DNA of 64,000 bases from Bacillus swezeyi. Its GTDB lineage: Bacteria; Bacillota; Bacilli; Bacillales; Bacillaceae. Position numbers and translations under genes: made by a program. Numbering within the stretch: the stretch's first letter is position 1; each line of letters opens with the position of its first letter. The notes beneath the pieces were generated by a model. The model made no database searches. It was not told where the DNA came from and worked only from the letters and a program-made list of their open reading frames with translations. This document shows, one piece after another, positions 1 through 11,955 of the stretch. Location of the stretch: positions 62,001 through 126,000 of the forward strand of contig NZ_MRBK01000013.1 of assembly GCF_001969815.1 (NCBI RefSeq), in the 5' to 3' direction.

Positions 1-1245
1 CAAAAAGGCGGTTATGAGATCAGCGCGCAAATTGAACGCGTTGCCGCCGGATTGAATGTCAGCCGCCTGTTTGATAGGCCGTGGCGAGGCTTGAGCGGAG
101 GCGAGCGGACAAAGGTCGGCCTGGCGCGCCTTTTGCTTTCAGCGCCGGATTTGCTTTTGCTGGATGAGCCGACAAACCATTTAGATTTAACTGCGATCGA
201 ATGGCTTACATCATTTTTAAAGCAGTACAAAGGAACAGTAGTCATCGTTTCGCATGACCGCTATTTTTTGGATGAAGCCGTCACATCCATTTTTGAAATC
301 GACCAAGGCGAATTTCACATGTATCAAGGCGGCTATTCAAAATATGCGGTTGAACGAGAGGAGCGCCTCATCAAAGAATTCCAGCATTATCAGGACCAGC
401 AGAAAAAGATCAAAAAAATGAAAGAAACGATTAAGCGTTTAAAGGAATGGGCGAATCGGTCCAATCCTCCGAACGATGGTCTGCATCGGCGGGCGAAAAG
501 CATGGAAAAGGCTTTGGCGCGCATCGAAGTTTTGAAAAAACCCGTGCTGGAGCGGGAGAAAATAGACTTATCTTTCAAAATGGACGGCCGAAGCGGAAAA
601 GACGTCGTCAAGCTTGAGGAAGTGAGCAAACGATTGGGCGGCCGGATGCTCTTTAACAGCCTGAGCATGCATGTCCGCTTTCAGGAGCGCGCCGCCATTG
701 TCGGTGAAAACGGCAGCGGAAAAACGACGCTTCTCAATATCATTGGCGGAGCGGCTGCCCCTGACGGCGGGGTTGTCCAGCTTGGAAGCCATTTGTCGGC
801 TGCCCATCTGACTCAGCATGTCGCTGAACTGAATGAAGAGCAGTCGGTTCTAGACGAATTCCGTGAAAAAGTCACTGCAACTGAAGGCGAAGCCCGCATG
901 ATGCTTGCAAAATTTTTGTTTTACGGAAATGCCGTTTTTCAAAGAGTAAAAGATTTAAGCGGGGGAGAGCGGATGAGGCTTCGGCTGGCCCAGCTTGTTC
1001 ATCAGCAGCATAATGTCCTCATTCTCGATGAACCGACAAACCATTTAGACATTGAGTCAAAAGAAGTGCTCGAAGAAGCATTGAGCCAATTTGAGGGAAC
1101 AATAATAGCGGTATCCCATGACCGGTATTTTCTCGATCGTCTGTTCAATGTCACCTATTGGCTTGACGGCGGGCGGTTGACCCGATATGACGGAAACTAT
1201 ACGGCTGCGAGAGAAGAAAAAGCGGCTGGATGGAAGCTGAAATAA
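1..1245 (+). CDS. ABC-F family ATPase, 5' truncated by the window edge
   Basis: The frame is open from base 1, so the gene starts upstream; 414 residues are visible. Two nucleotide-binding domains lie in tandem. The first shows the signature LSGGERTKVGLARLL and Walker B LLLLDEPTNHLD. The second shows Walker A GENGSGKTT, LSGGERMRLRLAQL and ILDEPTNHLD. They are joined by a charged helical linker (about residues 115-190), and there is no membrane domain. This is the ABC-F arrangement: soluble ATPases that act on the ribosome E site in translation or antibiotic resistance. Which member (VmlR, YfmR, YfmM or another) cannot be decided without the N terminus. A hairpin follows the stop codon. Confidence 0.9.
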   Translation, partial: QKGGYEISAQIERVAAGLNVSRLFDRPWRGLSGGERTKVGLARLLLSAPDLLLLDEPTNHLDLTAIEWLTSFLKQYKGTVVIVSHDRYFLDEAVTSIFEIDQGEFHMYQGGYSKYAVEREERLIKEFQHYQDQQKKIKKMKETIKRLKEWANRSNPPNDGLHRRAKSMEKALARIEVLKKPVLEREKIDLSFKMDGRSGKDVVKLEEVSKRLGGRMLFNSLSMHVRFQERAAIVGENGSGKTTLLNIIGGAAAPDGGVVQLGSHLSAAHLTQHVAELNEEQSVLDEFREKVTATEGEARMMLAKFLFYGNAVFQRVKDLSGGERMRLRLAQLVHQQHNVLILDEPTNHLDIESKEVLEEALSQFEGTIIAVSHDRYFLDRLFNVTYWLDGGRLTRYDGNYTAAREEKAAGWKLK

Positions 1246-1250
1246 AAGAA

Positions 1251-1278
1251 GGACAGGGTCAGCCGGCCCTGTCCATTT
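1251..1278 (+). terminator. Terminator-like hairpin after the ABC-F gene
   Basis: GGACAGGG and CCCTGTCC form an 8-bp stem around an 8-nt loop just after the stop codon. The T tract is weak (ATTTG), so termination may be partial. Confidence 0.5.
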
Positions 1279-1373
1279 GATCTGAAGAATGCTGATATTG
1301 AAAAGAAAAGAAATCTTCTTTATTATTAAAATTATGACTGAAAACGGTTTATATATAAAAAAGAAGGTGCATC

Positions 1374-2285
1374 ATGGAATTTTTGCTTGTTTTGCTGCCT
1401 GTTTTCGGGATTTTTGCGATTGGGTTTATCGGACAAAAGCTGCTTCATTTTGATATTCAAAATCTCTCTAAAATGTCCCTTTATTTAATGTCTCCTTTTT
1501 TGGCGTTTGATACATTTTATGAAAACAGGCTGACTATGGATTATGTATATATGTCCGTCTATTGCCTCGGCCTCTGTTTAACTTTGATTCTATTTGTATA
1601 TATCATTTCATATTTTCACAAGTATTCCAATCAGGAGCGGTGCGCTCTTGTTTTGTCGTCTGCTTTCATGAACAATGGAAACTACGGCACTCCGGTCGTC
1701 TTGCTTGTCTACGGGACGGCGGGGCTTGATATCGCCGTTGTGCTGATGGTGCTTCAGCAGCTTGTGATGAGCACGATCGGCGTGTATTATGCAGCGAAAG
1801 GAAGCTCTAAGGGAGGCGGCTTTAAAACGGTGATGACGAGGGTAACCCGGATGCCCGTTGCATATGGGGCGCTGCTCGGCATGTTTTTTCAGTTAGGTCA
1901 TATTTCGATTCCCGAACAGTTAATGACGGCAATTAAATTAGTAGGCGACGCTGCGATACCGACGATTATGATCATTCTAGGCATGCAGCTTGCCGTCATT
2001 TCCTTTAAGCATATTGAATATCGGAAAATCTCTTATTCTCTCTTGCTGAAGCTGTTCGTGTCCCCCTTGATTGCCTTGGGATTCGCTCTCATCCTGCCTG
2101 TCGACGATTTGGTCAAAAAGATTATGATTCTGGCCGCTGCCATGCCGACGGCGGCAAATACGACACTGATGGCCGTACAGTTTGAAACAAAGCCGGAAAT
2201 CGTTTCAAGCGCAACGTTTATCAGCACGATGCTCAGCATAGCCACCTTGCCGGCTGTGCTCTGGATGCTTTCTCTGTGGGGCTGA
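1374..2285 (+). CDS. AEC family (auxin efflux carrier-like) membrane transporter
   Basis: A 303-residue protein with about ten hydrophobic segments throughout. It fits the AEC/BART permease family in length and in its polar motif in the middle (FMNNGNYGTP, about residues 100-109) and in the second half (AMPTAANTTLMA). The family exports or takes up small organic acids and similar compounds; the substrate cannot be read from sequence. The start ATG has an AAGAAGG ribosome binding site 6 nt upstream. It is monocistronic, with its own terminator overlapping the stop codon. No B. subtilis glp-region counterpart is known to me, so it is an accessory gene. Confidence 0.82.
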   Translation: MEFLLVLLPVFGIFAIGFIGQKLLHFDIQNLSKMSLYLMSPFLAFDTFYENRLTMDYVYMSVYCLGLCLTLILFVYIISYFHKYSNQERCALVLSSAFMNNGNYGTPVVLLVYGTAGLDIAVVLMVLQQLVMSTIGVYYAAKGSSKGGGFKTVMTRVTRMPVAYGALLGMFFQLGHISIPEQLMTAIKLVGDAAIPTIMIILGMQLAVISFKHIEYRKISYSLLLKLFVSPLIALGFALILPVDDLVKKIMILAAAMPTAANTTLMAVQFETKPEIVSSATFISTMLSIATLPAVLWMLSLWG

Positions 2286-2314
2286 CCTGAAATCGTTCAG
2301 GCAGCCTTTTTGCA
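2281..2314 (+). terminator. Terminator of the AEC transporter gene
   Basis: An imperfect stem, GCTGACCTGAA / TTCAGGCAGC with a 4-nt loop, is followed by CTTTTTGC and begins inside the stop codon. Confidence 0.65.
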
Positions 2315-2430
2315 TATCAAAACAAAAAAAGGAACGGCACCTCATCCGGAGAAGTAAATCAATAGGAAACTGAAATGATTTACTTTTTTGAAACATTGAT
2401 TGTGGTGATGACATAGGAGCTTTCTGAAAC

Positions 2431-3044
2431 GAAACGATCGCTGCGATGATCATGGAACCGATTATTACGGGAGGCGGCATCCTCATGCCTCATGACGGAT
2501 ATATGGAGGTCAAAAAGATCTGTGAGAAGCACGAAGCGCACTTGATCTGTGATGAAGAGATCTGCGGTTTTGGCAGGACTGTCAACGATTTGATTTTATA
2601 AATTATGGTGTTTATTACGATGGCCAAAGGTTTAACAGGCCGATATCTGCCGCTTTCGGCAACGGGTAAGTATGACCGCCTCCGCCATGTCAATACGTTT
2701 GGAGGAAGCCCTGCGGCCTGCGTCGGCACTGAATAACCTCAGCGTGATGGAGGAGGAGCAGTTGATTGAACGATCAAGGACGCTCGGCCTAAGGCTCCTC
2801 AGTGAATGAAAAGCCGCCCGAATGTTGTCGGAAACCTCTGCGGCAAAGGGCTGCTTGTCGGGAAAGAACCCGCAGATGTCAAAGGTGTGGACAAAGTGAT
2901 CAGGCAATCCAGGGAAAAAAGGATTCATTGTCAGCAAAAACGGAGATACGGCGTCGGATATCATTTGCATCCCCGCTCAGCCTGTCGGAACAAGACCTTT
3001 CATTTATGGTGAAAGTGCTCAAGGAAAGCCTTTGCCGGCTGTAA
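2431..3044 (+). pseudogene. yhxA: Decayed class-III aminotransferase (yhxA relic)
   Basis: The plus strand carries pieces of one class-III (PLP) aminotransferase in different frames. They are AAMIMEPIITGGGILMP and HLICDEEICGFGRT at 2440-2590, MAKGLTGRYLPLSAT near 2620-2665, NTFGGSPAAC near 2690-2720, ALNNLSVMEEEQLIERSR near 2727-2780, then VGNLCGKGLLVGKE and a C-terminal piece ending at 3044. At least four frameshifts or stops separate them, and the N-terminal half is gone. In B. subtilis the aminotransferase yhxA lies directly upstream of glpP, so position and family agree. The gene is non-functional here. Confidence 0.82.
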
Positions 3045-3069
3045 CGAAAGGGGCGGCGGGAGCGCCGCC

Positions 3070-4059
3070 TCAGCTTAATAACAGAGCAATCTTTCCGAAC
3101 TGTTCACCGTTTGCCATTCGTTTAAAGGCATGAACGGCTTCTGATAACGGGAATGCTCGATCTATGATCGGTTTTAGTGAATGACGTTCCATAAAGGCGA
3201 GCATTTGCCGAAATTCTTCAAGGCTCCCCATCGATGTGCCGATGATGCTAATTTGCGGAAAAAAAAGCGAGCGCAGCGGAAGGTTGATGCTGTCTCCAGA
3301 ACTGGCGCCAAAATTGACGATCCGTCCGTTCGGTTTTATGACATCAAAATAGTTTGCAAATGTGGCCGGACCGATGCTGTCAAGGATGATGTCAGCGTGA
3401 TGTCCGTCCATGTTTTCTTTCCAATCGCCGCCGCTGTCAAAGGCGCGGTCTGCTCCATAATGCAGCGCTTCTTTCCTTTTTTCTTCACTTCGCGATGTCA
3501 CAGTGACTTCTGCGCCAAGAGCCTTTGCCATCAGCAGCGCATAGGTTGCAACACCGCTTCCGATTCCGGGAATCAAGATATGTTCGCCTTTTTTCAAGCA
3601 CCCTTTCGTAAATAGGGCTCTGTAGGCGGTCAGAGCGGATAATGGCAAGACTCCGGCTTCCTCCCAGGAAAGATAGGCGGGTTTTGTAACAACGTGTTTG
3701 GCCGGAACGATGACATGTTCCGCGAAAGTGCCATCAGTGGGGCCTCCCAGGATGTCCGGAACTTGCGGAACGGAATCGGTCAGTTCCCAAGCAATGCTCG
3801 GATTGATGATCACCTCTGTATGAACGGAGAGATCTTGCACACCCTCGCCGATTTCTTCTATAATGCCGGCTCCGTCTGAACCGGGAATAAACGGGGCATC
3901 GCCTGCTTTTCTCGACTGAAAGAGAAACAGGTCCCTGTGATTCAGCCCCGCTGCTTTCAGTTTGATTTTTACTTCGCCAAAGCCGGGCGATTTAGCTGAA
4001 ACGTCTTGATATGTAAGTCCCGAAAGCCCGGTCGTACCGTCATGTATGATCGCTTTCAT
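3070..4059 (-). CDS. MDR-family zinc-type/quinone oxidoreductase (alcohol dehydrogenase-like)
   Basis: A 329-residue medium-chain dehydrogenase/reductase. The N-terminal GroES-like fold (residues 1-130) carries the [10 protein letters not shown] segment. A Rossmann fold follows with the glycine motif [19 protein letters not shown] near residue 165. It lacks the four-Cys structural zinc lobe of classical alcohol dehydrogenases, which suggests a quinone-reductase or enoyl-reductase-like activity with NADPH; the substrate is unknown. The ATG chosen lies 7-8 nt after AAAGGGGA; a TTG one codon earlier is less likely. The gene is divergent from glpP. Confidence 0.8.
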   Translation of the reverse strand: MKAIIHDGTTGLSGLTYQDVSAKSPGFGEVKIKLKAAGLNHRDLFLFQSRKAGDAPFIPGSDGAGIIEEIGEGVQDLSVHTEVIINPSIAWELTDSVPQVPDILGGPTDGTFAEHVIVPAKHVVTKPAYLSWEEAGVLPLSALTAYRALFTKGCLKKGEHILIPGIGSGVATYALLMAKALGAEVTVTSRSEEKRKEALHYGADRAFDSGGDWKENMDGHHADIILDSIGPATFANYFDVIKPNGRIVNFGASSGDSINLPLRSLFFPQISIIGTSMGSLEEFRQMLAFMERHSLKPIIDRAFPLSEAVHAFKRMANGEQFGKIALLLS

Positions 4060-4248
4060 CAAAAATCCCCTTTCATATGTGATTAAGCTAAATTATCCAC
4101 CCGGGATGGGGGAATGTAAAATCATCTGCTTGGGAATGATTTTCATCAGTAAAAGCCAAACTTCTTTCTATATAAGGGATTGCAATGTGAGGGAAATTCC
4201 TTTAGTGTAATACAGTAAAAGCAGGATAGTAAATGAAGGAGATGGAAC

Positions 4249-4806
4249 ATGAGTTTTGACGATCAGCAAATTTTACCGGCAATACGAAACATGAAACAAT
4301 TTGATATTTTTTTGGACAGTCCTTTTTCATACGGAGTCCTTCTTGATATTCATCTTGGACAGTTGGGCGGGGTCATCAGCGCTGCGAGAGCACGCGGAAA
4401 AAAGATGCTTGTGCATGTCGATTTAATCCAGGGAATTAAACACGATGAGTACGGAGCGGAATTCATCTGTCAGGCAATGAAGCCGGCTGGTATTCTGTCA
4501 ACGAGATCAAGCGTGATTGCCAAGGCAAAGCAGAAGAAAGTATATGCCATCCAGCGCATGTTTTTAATTGACACAAGCGCCATGATGAAAAGTATTGAAC
4601 TCGTTAGAAAACATAGACCTGATTATATTGAAGTGCTTCCGGGAGTTGCGCCGGAATTGATTAGTGAAGTAAAGGAAAAAACTGGAATTCCAATATTTGC
4701 AGGAGGATTCATCCGTTCTGAAAAAGATGTAAGAAAAGCGCTAGAGGCTGGGGCTGCAGCTGTGACTACCTCTGATACGGAACTGTGGAAAAAGTATTGG
4801 GGTTAA
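4249..4806 (+). CDS. glpP: Glycerol uptake operon antiterminator GlpP
   Basis: A 185-residue TIM-barrel RNA-binding antiterminator. With glycerol-3-phosphate bound it prevents termination in the leaders of glpFK and glpD. Recognisable segments are [25 protein letters not shown] residues 18-42, [18 protein letters not shown], and the phosphate-binding end [20 protein letters not shown]. It sits directly upstream of glpF, as in B. subtilis. Its two targets in this window are the leaders at 4875-4946 and 7405-7474. The ATG has an AAGGAGATGG ribosome binding site. Confidence 0.95.
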   Translation: MSFDDQQILPAIRNMKQFDIFLDSPFSYGVLLDIHLGQLGGVISAARARGKKMLVHVDLIQGIKHDEYGAEFICQAMKPAGILSTRSSVIAKAKQKKVYAIQRMFLIDTSAMMKSIELVRKHRPDYIEVLPGVAPELISEVKEKTGIPIFAGGFIRSEKDVRKALEAGAAAVTTSDTELWKKYWG

Positions 4807-4827
4807 AATTTAAAATGTGAAAAAATA

Positions 4828-4856
4828 TTGACACCGCTTACATTTTACGATACGAT
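4828..4856 (+). promoter_or_regulatory. glpFK promoter (sigma-A) with overlapping cre site
   Basis: TTGACA at 4828-4833 and TACGAT at 4851-4856 are 17 bp apart. The sequence TGACACCGCTTACA (4829-4842) fits the CcpA cre consensus with one mismatch and covers the -35 box. This predicts repression of glycerol uptake by preferred sugars, as known for B. subtilis glpFK. Confidence 0.8.
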
Positions 4857-4874
4857 CTTACTAAGTTAATACAT

Positions 4875-4946
4875 TGTGACGGAGACTCGGAGACCACAGC
4901 AGTTCTTTACTATGATCATGTAAAGAAAGTTTGCTGTGTTTTTTTA
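4875..4946 (+). promoter_or_regulatory. GlpP-controlled leader terminator of glpFK
   Basis: Upstream of glpF a long hairpin pairs CACAGCA with TGCTGTG and TTCTTTAC with GTAAAGAA (4895-4938), followed by seven T. Just before and inside its left arm is the box GGAGACCACA, preceded by another GGAGA. The same box recurs before glpD. It is the expected GlpP binding site and conditional terminator. Confidence 0.85.
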
Positions 4947-5024
4947 TGGTCTTTTAAGCACAGTGGATAAGATGAACAATGACTGTTCATCTGGAATTGA
5001 TAGATTGATTAGGAGGGATTAGCC

Positions 5025-7369
<2,345 letters not shown>

Positions 7370-7378
7370 CATTTATGC

Positions 7379-7384
7379 TACAAT
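7379..7384 (+). promoter_or_regulatory. Possible -10 box for glpD
   Basis: TACAAT lies in the glpK-glpD spacer upstream of the leader terminator. The -35 region (TGGCTT, about 17 bp upstream and overlapping the end of glpK) is poor, so this is tentative. Confidence 0.35.
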
Positions 7385-7404
7385 GAACTTAAGTTAATAG
7401 AAAC

Positions 7405-7474
7405 GGTTGGAGAAGAGGAGAGACCACAACACCAAAGCAGCGTCATTGCTTTGGATGTTTGTGGTCTCTTTTTC
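7405..7474 (+). promoter_or_regulatory. GlpP-controlled leader terminator of glpD
   Basis: A near-perfect hairpin pairs GAGACCACAA with TTGTGGTCTC and CCAAAGCA with TGCTTTGG (7420-7468), followed by TTTTTC. It carries the same AGACCACA box preceded by GGAGA-type sequence as the glpFK leader. glpD is therefore under the same GlpP/glycerol-3-phosphate antitermination. Confidence 0.87.
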
Positions 7475-7509
7475 TATTATTTGCCGTGACAACAAGGGAG
7501 GACTTTAAT

Positions 7510-9183
7510 ATGGAATCATTATTTTCAAGCCGCAAACGCGACGACATTCTTAATCATATGACAAAACAGAAATACGATGTGTTTATAATCGGCGGCGGGA
7601 TCACTGGAGCCGGTACGGCCTTGGATGCCGCTTCACGGGGGATGAAAACGGCTCTTTGCGAAATGCAGGACTTTGCCGCAGGGACATCAAGCCGTTCGAC
7701 GAAGCTTGTGCACGGAGGGCTCCGCTACTTGAAGCAGTTTGAAGTCAAAATGGTCGCCGAAGTCGGGAAAGAGCGGGCGATTGTCTATGAAAATGGCCCG
7801 CATGTGACAACGCCTGAATGGATGCTTCTGCCAATGCATAAGGGAGGAACGTTCGGCAAGTTCTCGACATCTATCGGCCTTAGAGTTTATGATTTTTTGG
7901 CAGGCGTCAAGAAGCATGAGCGGAGAAGCATGCTGAATGCAAACGAAACACTCGAAAAAGAGCCGCTTGTGAAAAAGGACGGCCTCAAAGGCGGAGGCTA
8001 TTATGTCGAATATCGGACAGATGACGCCAGACTGACAATTGAAGTATTAAAAGAAGCGGCAAAGTTTGGAGCTGAGGCCATGAACTATGCGAAAGTAAGC
8101 GAGTTTCTTTACGAAAACGGCAAAGTTGTCGGTGTCGTCATTGAAGACGTTTTGACAAAGAAAAAATACCGCGTCTATGCGAAAAAAATCGTCAATGCGA
8201 CAGGACCTTGGGTCGACCGTCTCAGGGAAAAAGACCGCTCAAAAGAAGGCAAACACCTTCAGCATACAAAGGGAGTGCATCTTGTTTTTGATCAATCGGT
8301 CTTCCCTTTAAAACAAGCGGTGTATTTCGATACGCCCGACGGCCGCATGGTGTTCGCCATTCCTAGGAATGGCAAGGCATATGTCGGAACAACGGACACC
8401 GTTTACAACAAGGATCTGGAACATCCGAGAATGACGACAGAAGACAGGGACTATGTCATCAAAGCGATCAATTATATGTTCCCTGAGCTGGGCATCAAAG
8501 CCGAGCATGTTGAATCCAGCTGGGCCGGACTCAGACCGCTGATTCATGAAGAAGGAAAGGACCCGTCGGAGATTTCCCGCAAAGATGAAATCTGGACATC
8601 GGACTCCGGTTTGATCACGATTGCCGGCGGAAAACTGACAGGATACAGAAAAATGGCTGAACATATCGTCGATCTTGTCAGAACCCGTCTGAAAGAAGAA
8701 GGAGACAAAGACTTCGGACCTTGCAAAACAAAAACAATGCCGATTTCCGGCGGGCATATCGGCGGCTCCAAAAACTTAGAGGCCTTTATTGAGGCGAAAG
8801 CGGCTGAAGGGGTTGCAGCAGGTTTAACAGAACAAACAGCCAAACAGCTTGCAGCCAGATACGGATCGAATACAGACCATCTGTTTGAACGAGTGCAGCA
8901 GCTGAAGGATGAAGCAGCTAAACGCCGCATTCCTGTTCACGTATTGGCGGAAATGGACTACGGCATTGAAGAAGAAATGGCCGCCGCACCGGCAGACTTC
9001 TTTGTACGCAGAACGGGCGCGCTGTTTTTTGACATCCATTGGGTCCGCACGTATAAAGAGGGACTTACGGAATATATGAGCGACAAGCTGAACTGGGACG
9101 CCGAAACAAGGGCTAAGCATATGAAAACATTAGATATGCTGCTTCATGACGCGGTGGTTCCGCTTGAAAACAAATCATCATGA
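7510..9183 (+). CDS. glpD: Aerobic glycerol-3-phosphate dehydrogenase GlpD
   Basis: A 557-residue FAD enzyme, peripheral to the membrane. It oxidises glycerol-3-phosphate to dihydroxyacetone phosphate and passes electrons to menaquinone. The dinucleotide fold [19 protein letters not shown] is near residue 25, followed by [17 protein letters not shown]. The C-terminal part has [21 protein letters not shown] and [17 protein letters not shown]. The start is ATG 7510 with GGGAGGA upstream. An upstream in-frame start at 7459 lies inside the leader terminator and is rejected. Confidence 0.97.
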   Translation: MESLFSSRKRDDILNHMTKQKYDVFIIGGGITGAGTALDAASRGMKTALCEMQDFAAGTSSRSTKLVHGGLRYLKQFEVKMVAEVGKERAIVYENGPHVTTPEWMLLPMHKGGTFGKFSTSIGLRVYDFLAGVKKHERRSMLNANETLEKEPLVKKDGLKGGGYYVEYRTDDARLTIEVLKEAAKFGAEAMNYAKVSEFLYENGKVVGVVIEDVLTKKKYRVYAKKIVNATGPWVDRLREKDRSKEGKHLQHTKGVHLVFDQSVFPLKQAVYFDTPDGRMVFAIPRNGKAYVGTTDTVYNKDLEHPRMTTEDRDYVIKAINYMFPELGIKAEHVESSWAGLRPLIHEEGKDPSEISRKDEIWTSDSGLITIAGGKLTGYRKMAEHIVDLVRTRLKEEGDKDFGPCKTKTMPISGGHIGGSKNLEAFIEAKAAEGVAAGLTEQTAKQLAARYGSNTDHLFERVQQLKDEAAKRRIPVHVLAEMDYGIEEEMAAAPADFFVRRTGALFFDIHWVRTYKEGLTEYMSDKLNWDAETRAKHMKTLDMLLHDAVVPLENKSS

Positions 9184-9242
9184 CAAGTGCAAAAGGCATG
9201 TGTGAATGTTTCGGTAAAACAGGTCTGAATATCTAAAATGGT

Positions 9243-9274
9243 GCTGCCTTGATAAGAGGCAGCCTCATTTTTTT
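9243..9274 (+). terminator. Terminator of glpD
   Basis: GCTGCCT / AGGCAGC stem with a short loop, then CTCATTTTTTT. Confidence 0.8.
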
Positions 9275-9292
9275 AGATGAGCCGTCTAATTT

Positions 9293-9321
9293 TGGACAAA
9301 GCAGGCGTTTATCGATAATAT
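9293..9321 (+). promoter_or_regulatory. Candidate sigma-A promoter of pgcA
   Basis: TGGACA (9293-9298) and TAATAT (9316-9321) are separated by 17 bp, about 50 nt before the pgcA start. Confidence 0.55.
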
Positions 9322-9369
9322 AAAAAGAAAAGGCTGCAATTACATAGGCTAGAACAATGGAGGTCTGTC

Positions 9370-11118
9370 ATGAGCTGGAGAACAAGCTATGAACGTTGGA
9401 AGAAAAATGAAAACCTAGATCCTGAATTAAGGTCTCTCCTTCTCGAACGAGAAGGAAATGAAAAAGAATTGGAAGATTGCTTTTATAAAAAGCTTGAATT
9501 TGGAACAGCGGGGATGCGCGGGGAAATCGGACCCGGCCCGAACAGAATGAACGTCTATACGGTTCGCAAAGCATCGGCCGGCCTTGCTTCTTATATTGCT
9601 GCAAACGGGGAGGAAGCCAAGAAGCGCGGCGCTGTCATCGCTTATGACTCCCGCCACAAATCGCCTGAATTTGCGATGGAAGCGGCTAAAACGCTTGCCG
9701 CAAACGGCGTTCAGACGTATCTGTTTGATGAACTGCGCCCGACGCCTGAGCTTTCATTCGCGGTAAGAGAGCTGAATGCATATGCCGGTATCGTGATTAC
9801 GGCAAGCCACAATCCTCCGGAATACAATGGCTACAAAGTATACGGCGATGACGGGGCCCAGCTGCCGCCCGAGGCCGCTGACAGGCTCGTAGGCCACGTC
9901 AATGCGATTGAAAACGAACTTGACATTCCGGCTGGCGATGAAGACGCTTTAAAAGAAAAAGGGATGATTAAGGTTATCGGCGAAGATATAGACCAAGCAT
10001 ACCTTGACAAGCTGACGTCGATCTCCGTCAATCCGGATCTTTCTCAAAAGACAGAAGTAAAGGTGATATTCACTCCGCTGCACGGCACAGCCAACAAATC
10101 CGTCAGACGGGGACTCAAAGCTCTCGGATATGAACATGTCACCGTCGTTCCTGAACAAGAGCTGCCAGATCCTGATTTTTCGACTGTTTCTTCACCTAAT
10201 CCGGAAGAACACGCCGCTTTTGAATATGCAATCAAATTGGGCGAGGAAAAAGAAGCCGATATTCTGATCGGGACAGACCCTGATGCAGACCGCCTCGGCG
10301 TCGCTGTAAAAGATCAAGAAGGGCGTTATGTTGTACTGACTGGGAACCAGACGGGAGCGCTTCTGCTCCATTATTTGCTTTCACAAAAACAGCAAAAAGG
10401 AATCCTCCCGGAAAACGGCGTCGTTTTAAAAACGATTGTCACAAGCGAAATGGGCCGCGATATCGCAGCTTCGTTCGGGCTTGATACAATCGACACACTG
10501 ACAGGCTTTAAATTCATCGGAGAAAAAATGAAGCAATATCACGCCTCAGGCGAATATACCTTCCAATTTGGCTATGAAGAAAGCTACGGCTATTTAATCG
10601 GCGACTTTGCAAGGGATAAGGATGCCGTCCAGGCTGCGCTCCTTGCCGTTGAAGTATGCGCCTTTTATAAAAAAGAGGGGAAATCTCTTTATGACGGTTT
10701 AATGGAGCTGTATAAAACATTCGGCTATTATCGCGAGGGATTGAAGTCTCTTACATTAAAAGGGAAAGAAGGAGCTGAACAGATCGCTGCAATCCTCAGC
10801 TCTTTCAGAAAGCAGCCGCCTCTTTCAATCGCCGGAAAAGATGTGATGTCTGCTGAGGATTATCTGATCGGCAAACGGACGCTGCTGAAGGAAAACAAGG
10901 AAGAAACGATTGATCTTCCAAAATCGAATGTCCTGAAATACTTCCTTGAGGACGGATCATGGTTCTGCCTCCGCCCGTCCGGCACAGAACCTAAAGTGAA
11001 ATTTTATTTTGCGGTCAAAGGCCAAAGCAATCAAGACAGTGAAGCGCGTCTGAAGACCTTGACAGATGAAGTAATGAATAAAATAGATGAGCTTGTAAAA
11101 GCAGCATCAAATTCGTAA
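9370..11118 (+). CDS. pgcA: Alpha-phosphoglucomutase PgcA
   Basis: A 582-residue alpha-D-phosphohexomutase (called YhxB or PgcA in B. subtilis). It interconverts glucose-6-phosphate and glucose-1-phosphate, which feeds UDP-glucose for teichoic-acid glycosylation and glycolipid anchors. The active-site serine loop is [14 protein letters not shown] (about residue 145), the Mg loop is DPDADRLG (about residue 310), the sugar-specificity loop is GYEESYGYL, and the phosphate-binding loop [13 protein letters not shown] is near the C terminus. The ATG follows TGGAGG. Strong promoter and terminator signals show a single-gene unit, as in B. subtilis. Confidence 0.96.
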   Translation: MSWRTSYERWKKNENLDPELRSLLLEREGNEKELEDCFYKKLEFGTAGMRGEIGPGPNRMNVYTVRKASAGLASYIAANGEEAKKRGAVIAYDSRHKSPEFAMEAAKTLAANGVQTYLFDELRPTPELSFAVRELNAYAGIVITASHNPPEYNGYKVYGDDGAQLPPEAADRLVGHVNAIENELDIPAGDEDALKEKGMIKVIGEDIDQAYLDKLTSISVNPDLSQKTEVKVIFTPLHGTANKSVRRGLKALGYEHVTVVPEQELPDPDFSTVSSPNPEEHAAFEYAIKLGEEKEADILIGTDPDADRLGVAVKDQEGRYVVLTGNQTGALLLHYLLSQKQQKGILPENGVVLKTIVTSEMGRDIAASFGLDTIDTLTGFKFIGEKMKQYHASGEYTFQFGYEESYGYLIGDFARDKDAVQAALLAVEVCAFYKKEGKSLYDGLMELYKTFGYYREGLKSLTLKGKEGAEQIAAILSSFRKQPPLSIAGKDVMSAEDYLIGKRTLLKENKEETIDLPKSNVLKYFLEDGSWFCLRPSGTEPKVKFYFAVKGQSNQDSEARLKTLTDEVMNKIDELVKAASNS

Positions 11119-11125
11119 GACTAAA

Positions 11126-11158
11126 AATCCGCCGCATGTATGCAGGCGGATTTTTTTT
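11126..11158 (+). terminator. Terminator of pgcA
   Basis: AATCCGCC and GGCGGATT form a stem around an 11-nt loop, followed by eight T. Confidence 0.9.
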
Positions 11159-11166
11159 CATCCCTA

Positions 11167-11195
11167 TTGAAAAGTCATGCTGTTGAATGTAATAT
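11167..11195 (+). promoter_or_regulatory. Candidate promoter of the 11.3-kb membrane protein/HTH genes
   Basis: TTGAAA (11167-11172) and TAATAT (11190-11195) are 17 bp apart. Downstream, GTGC and GCAC half-sites flank ten bases near 11210-11227, a possible operator for the HTH protein encoded in the same cluster. Confidence 0.6.
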
Positions 11196-11274
11196 ATATT
11201 TTGCATAAAGTGCGATATAAATTGCACGATGTTGAGCATTCATTTCAATTTTATGAATGAGGGGGAGAATAGGC

Positions 11275-11733
11275 ATGAAGTTTTTTAAATCTGGAGATGA
11301 ATACATTGAAAAGAAAATGGAGCAATTTTTCAGCGAAGCCGGCATGATCGTTGCGGTTCTATTGTTGATCGATTTTCTCATCAGAAGCCTCATTTTGGAG
11401 AGGCCATCATCCGAATACTTAATCAGCGGAATTGGTTTTGCTGTCTATGCAGGCTGGATTTTATTCCGCTATCTTTTTTCCGGGCTTGAGTACCCGGAGA
11501 TCGCGAATCAATTGACTTATCGGAAAAAAAGAAAAGAAATCATAGCGGTCAGCTTCGGTTCCGGCATCATCTTTTTCATTTTAACGCTCATATTCATCGG
11601 CGTCCCGGAACAGCCGGATGAATGGGTTGACTTGATTGTGATGTTTATTCTGTTTGTATTTTTTTATTTCATTATCCATTTTATTTCTTTGCATAAATCT
11701 TTCAAAAAAAATAAAGATCTTTTAGACGATTAA
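11275..11733 (+). CDS. Small integral membrane protein (DUF6773-like)
   Basis: A 152-residue protein with a charged N terminus of about 20 residues and then four predicted membrane helices in two pairs (about residues 23-45, 50-68, 92-112, 120-140), ending in a Lys-rich tail. I connect it with the DUF6773 group from memory; the function is unknown. The start ATG 11275 has GGGGGAG 7 nt upstream, better than an in-frame ATG at 11257 that lies before this site. It is followed 21 nt later by a short HTH regulator, and then by a broken second copy of itself. This membrane-protein/HTH pairing is common in Bacillus, where the HTH gene usually controls its own operon. Confidence 0.75.
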   Translation: MKFFKSGDEYIEKKMEQFFSEAGMIVAVLLLIDFLIRSLILERPSSEYLISGIGFAVYAGWILFRYLFSGLEYPEIANQLTYRKKRKEIIAVSFGSGIIFFILTLIFIGVPEQPDEWVDLIVMFILFVFFYFIIHFISLHKSFKKNKDLLDD

Positions 11734-11754
11734 ATAAACACGGCGGGTGAGCAA

Positions 11755-11955
11755 ATGGTGAACCGAGTCAAATTGGCCCGAATCGAAAAGTCATGGACAC
11801 AAGCCCAGTTAGCAGAACGGGTTCGGGTGACGAGGCAGACGATCGGACTGATTGAAAAAAATAAATATAATCCGACATTGCAGCTTTGCATTGCTATTGC
11901 AAAGGCTCTGGATAAAACCTTGGACGATTTATTTTGGGTGGATGATGAAAAATGA
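11755..11955 (+). CDS. Small XRE-family transcriptional regulator
   Basis: A 66-residue protein that is almost entirely one helix-turn-helix of the Cro/CI (XRE) type: the segment WTQAQLAERVRVTRQTIGLIE, with the second helix about residues 27-37. Its C terminus DKTLDDLFW is typical of the short YgzD/YozG-like regulators that lack any sensor domain. It lies between a membrane protein gene and a decayed copy of it, and its stop overlaps the start of that copy (TGATG). It probably represses its own cluster. Confidence 0.85.
   Translation: MVNRVKLARIEKSWTQAQLAERVRVTRQTIGLIEKNKYNPTLQLCIAIAKALDKTLDDLFWVDDEK

Noticed and set aside
7459..7509. Upstream start for glpD
   Set aside because: It lies inside the leader terminator; ATG 7510 has the ribosome site and gives the family length.
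8308..8757. 149-codon minus-strand frame opposite glpD
   Set aside because: Antisense shadow of a conserved enzyme gene with no start signals.
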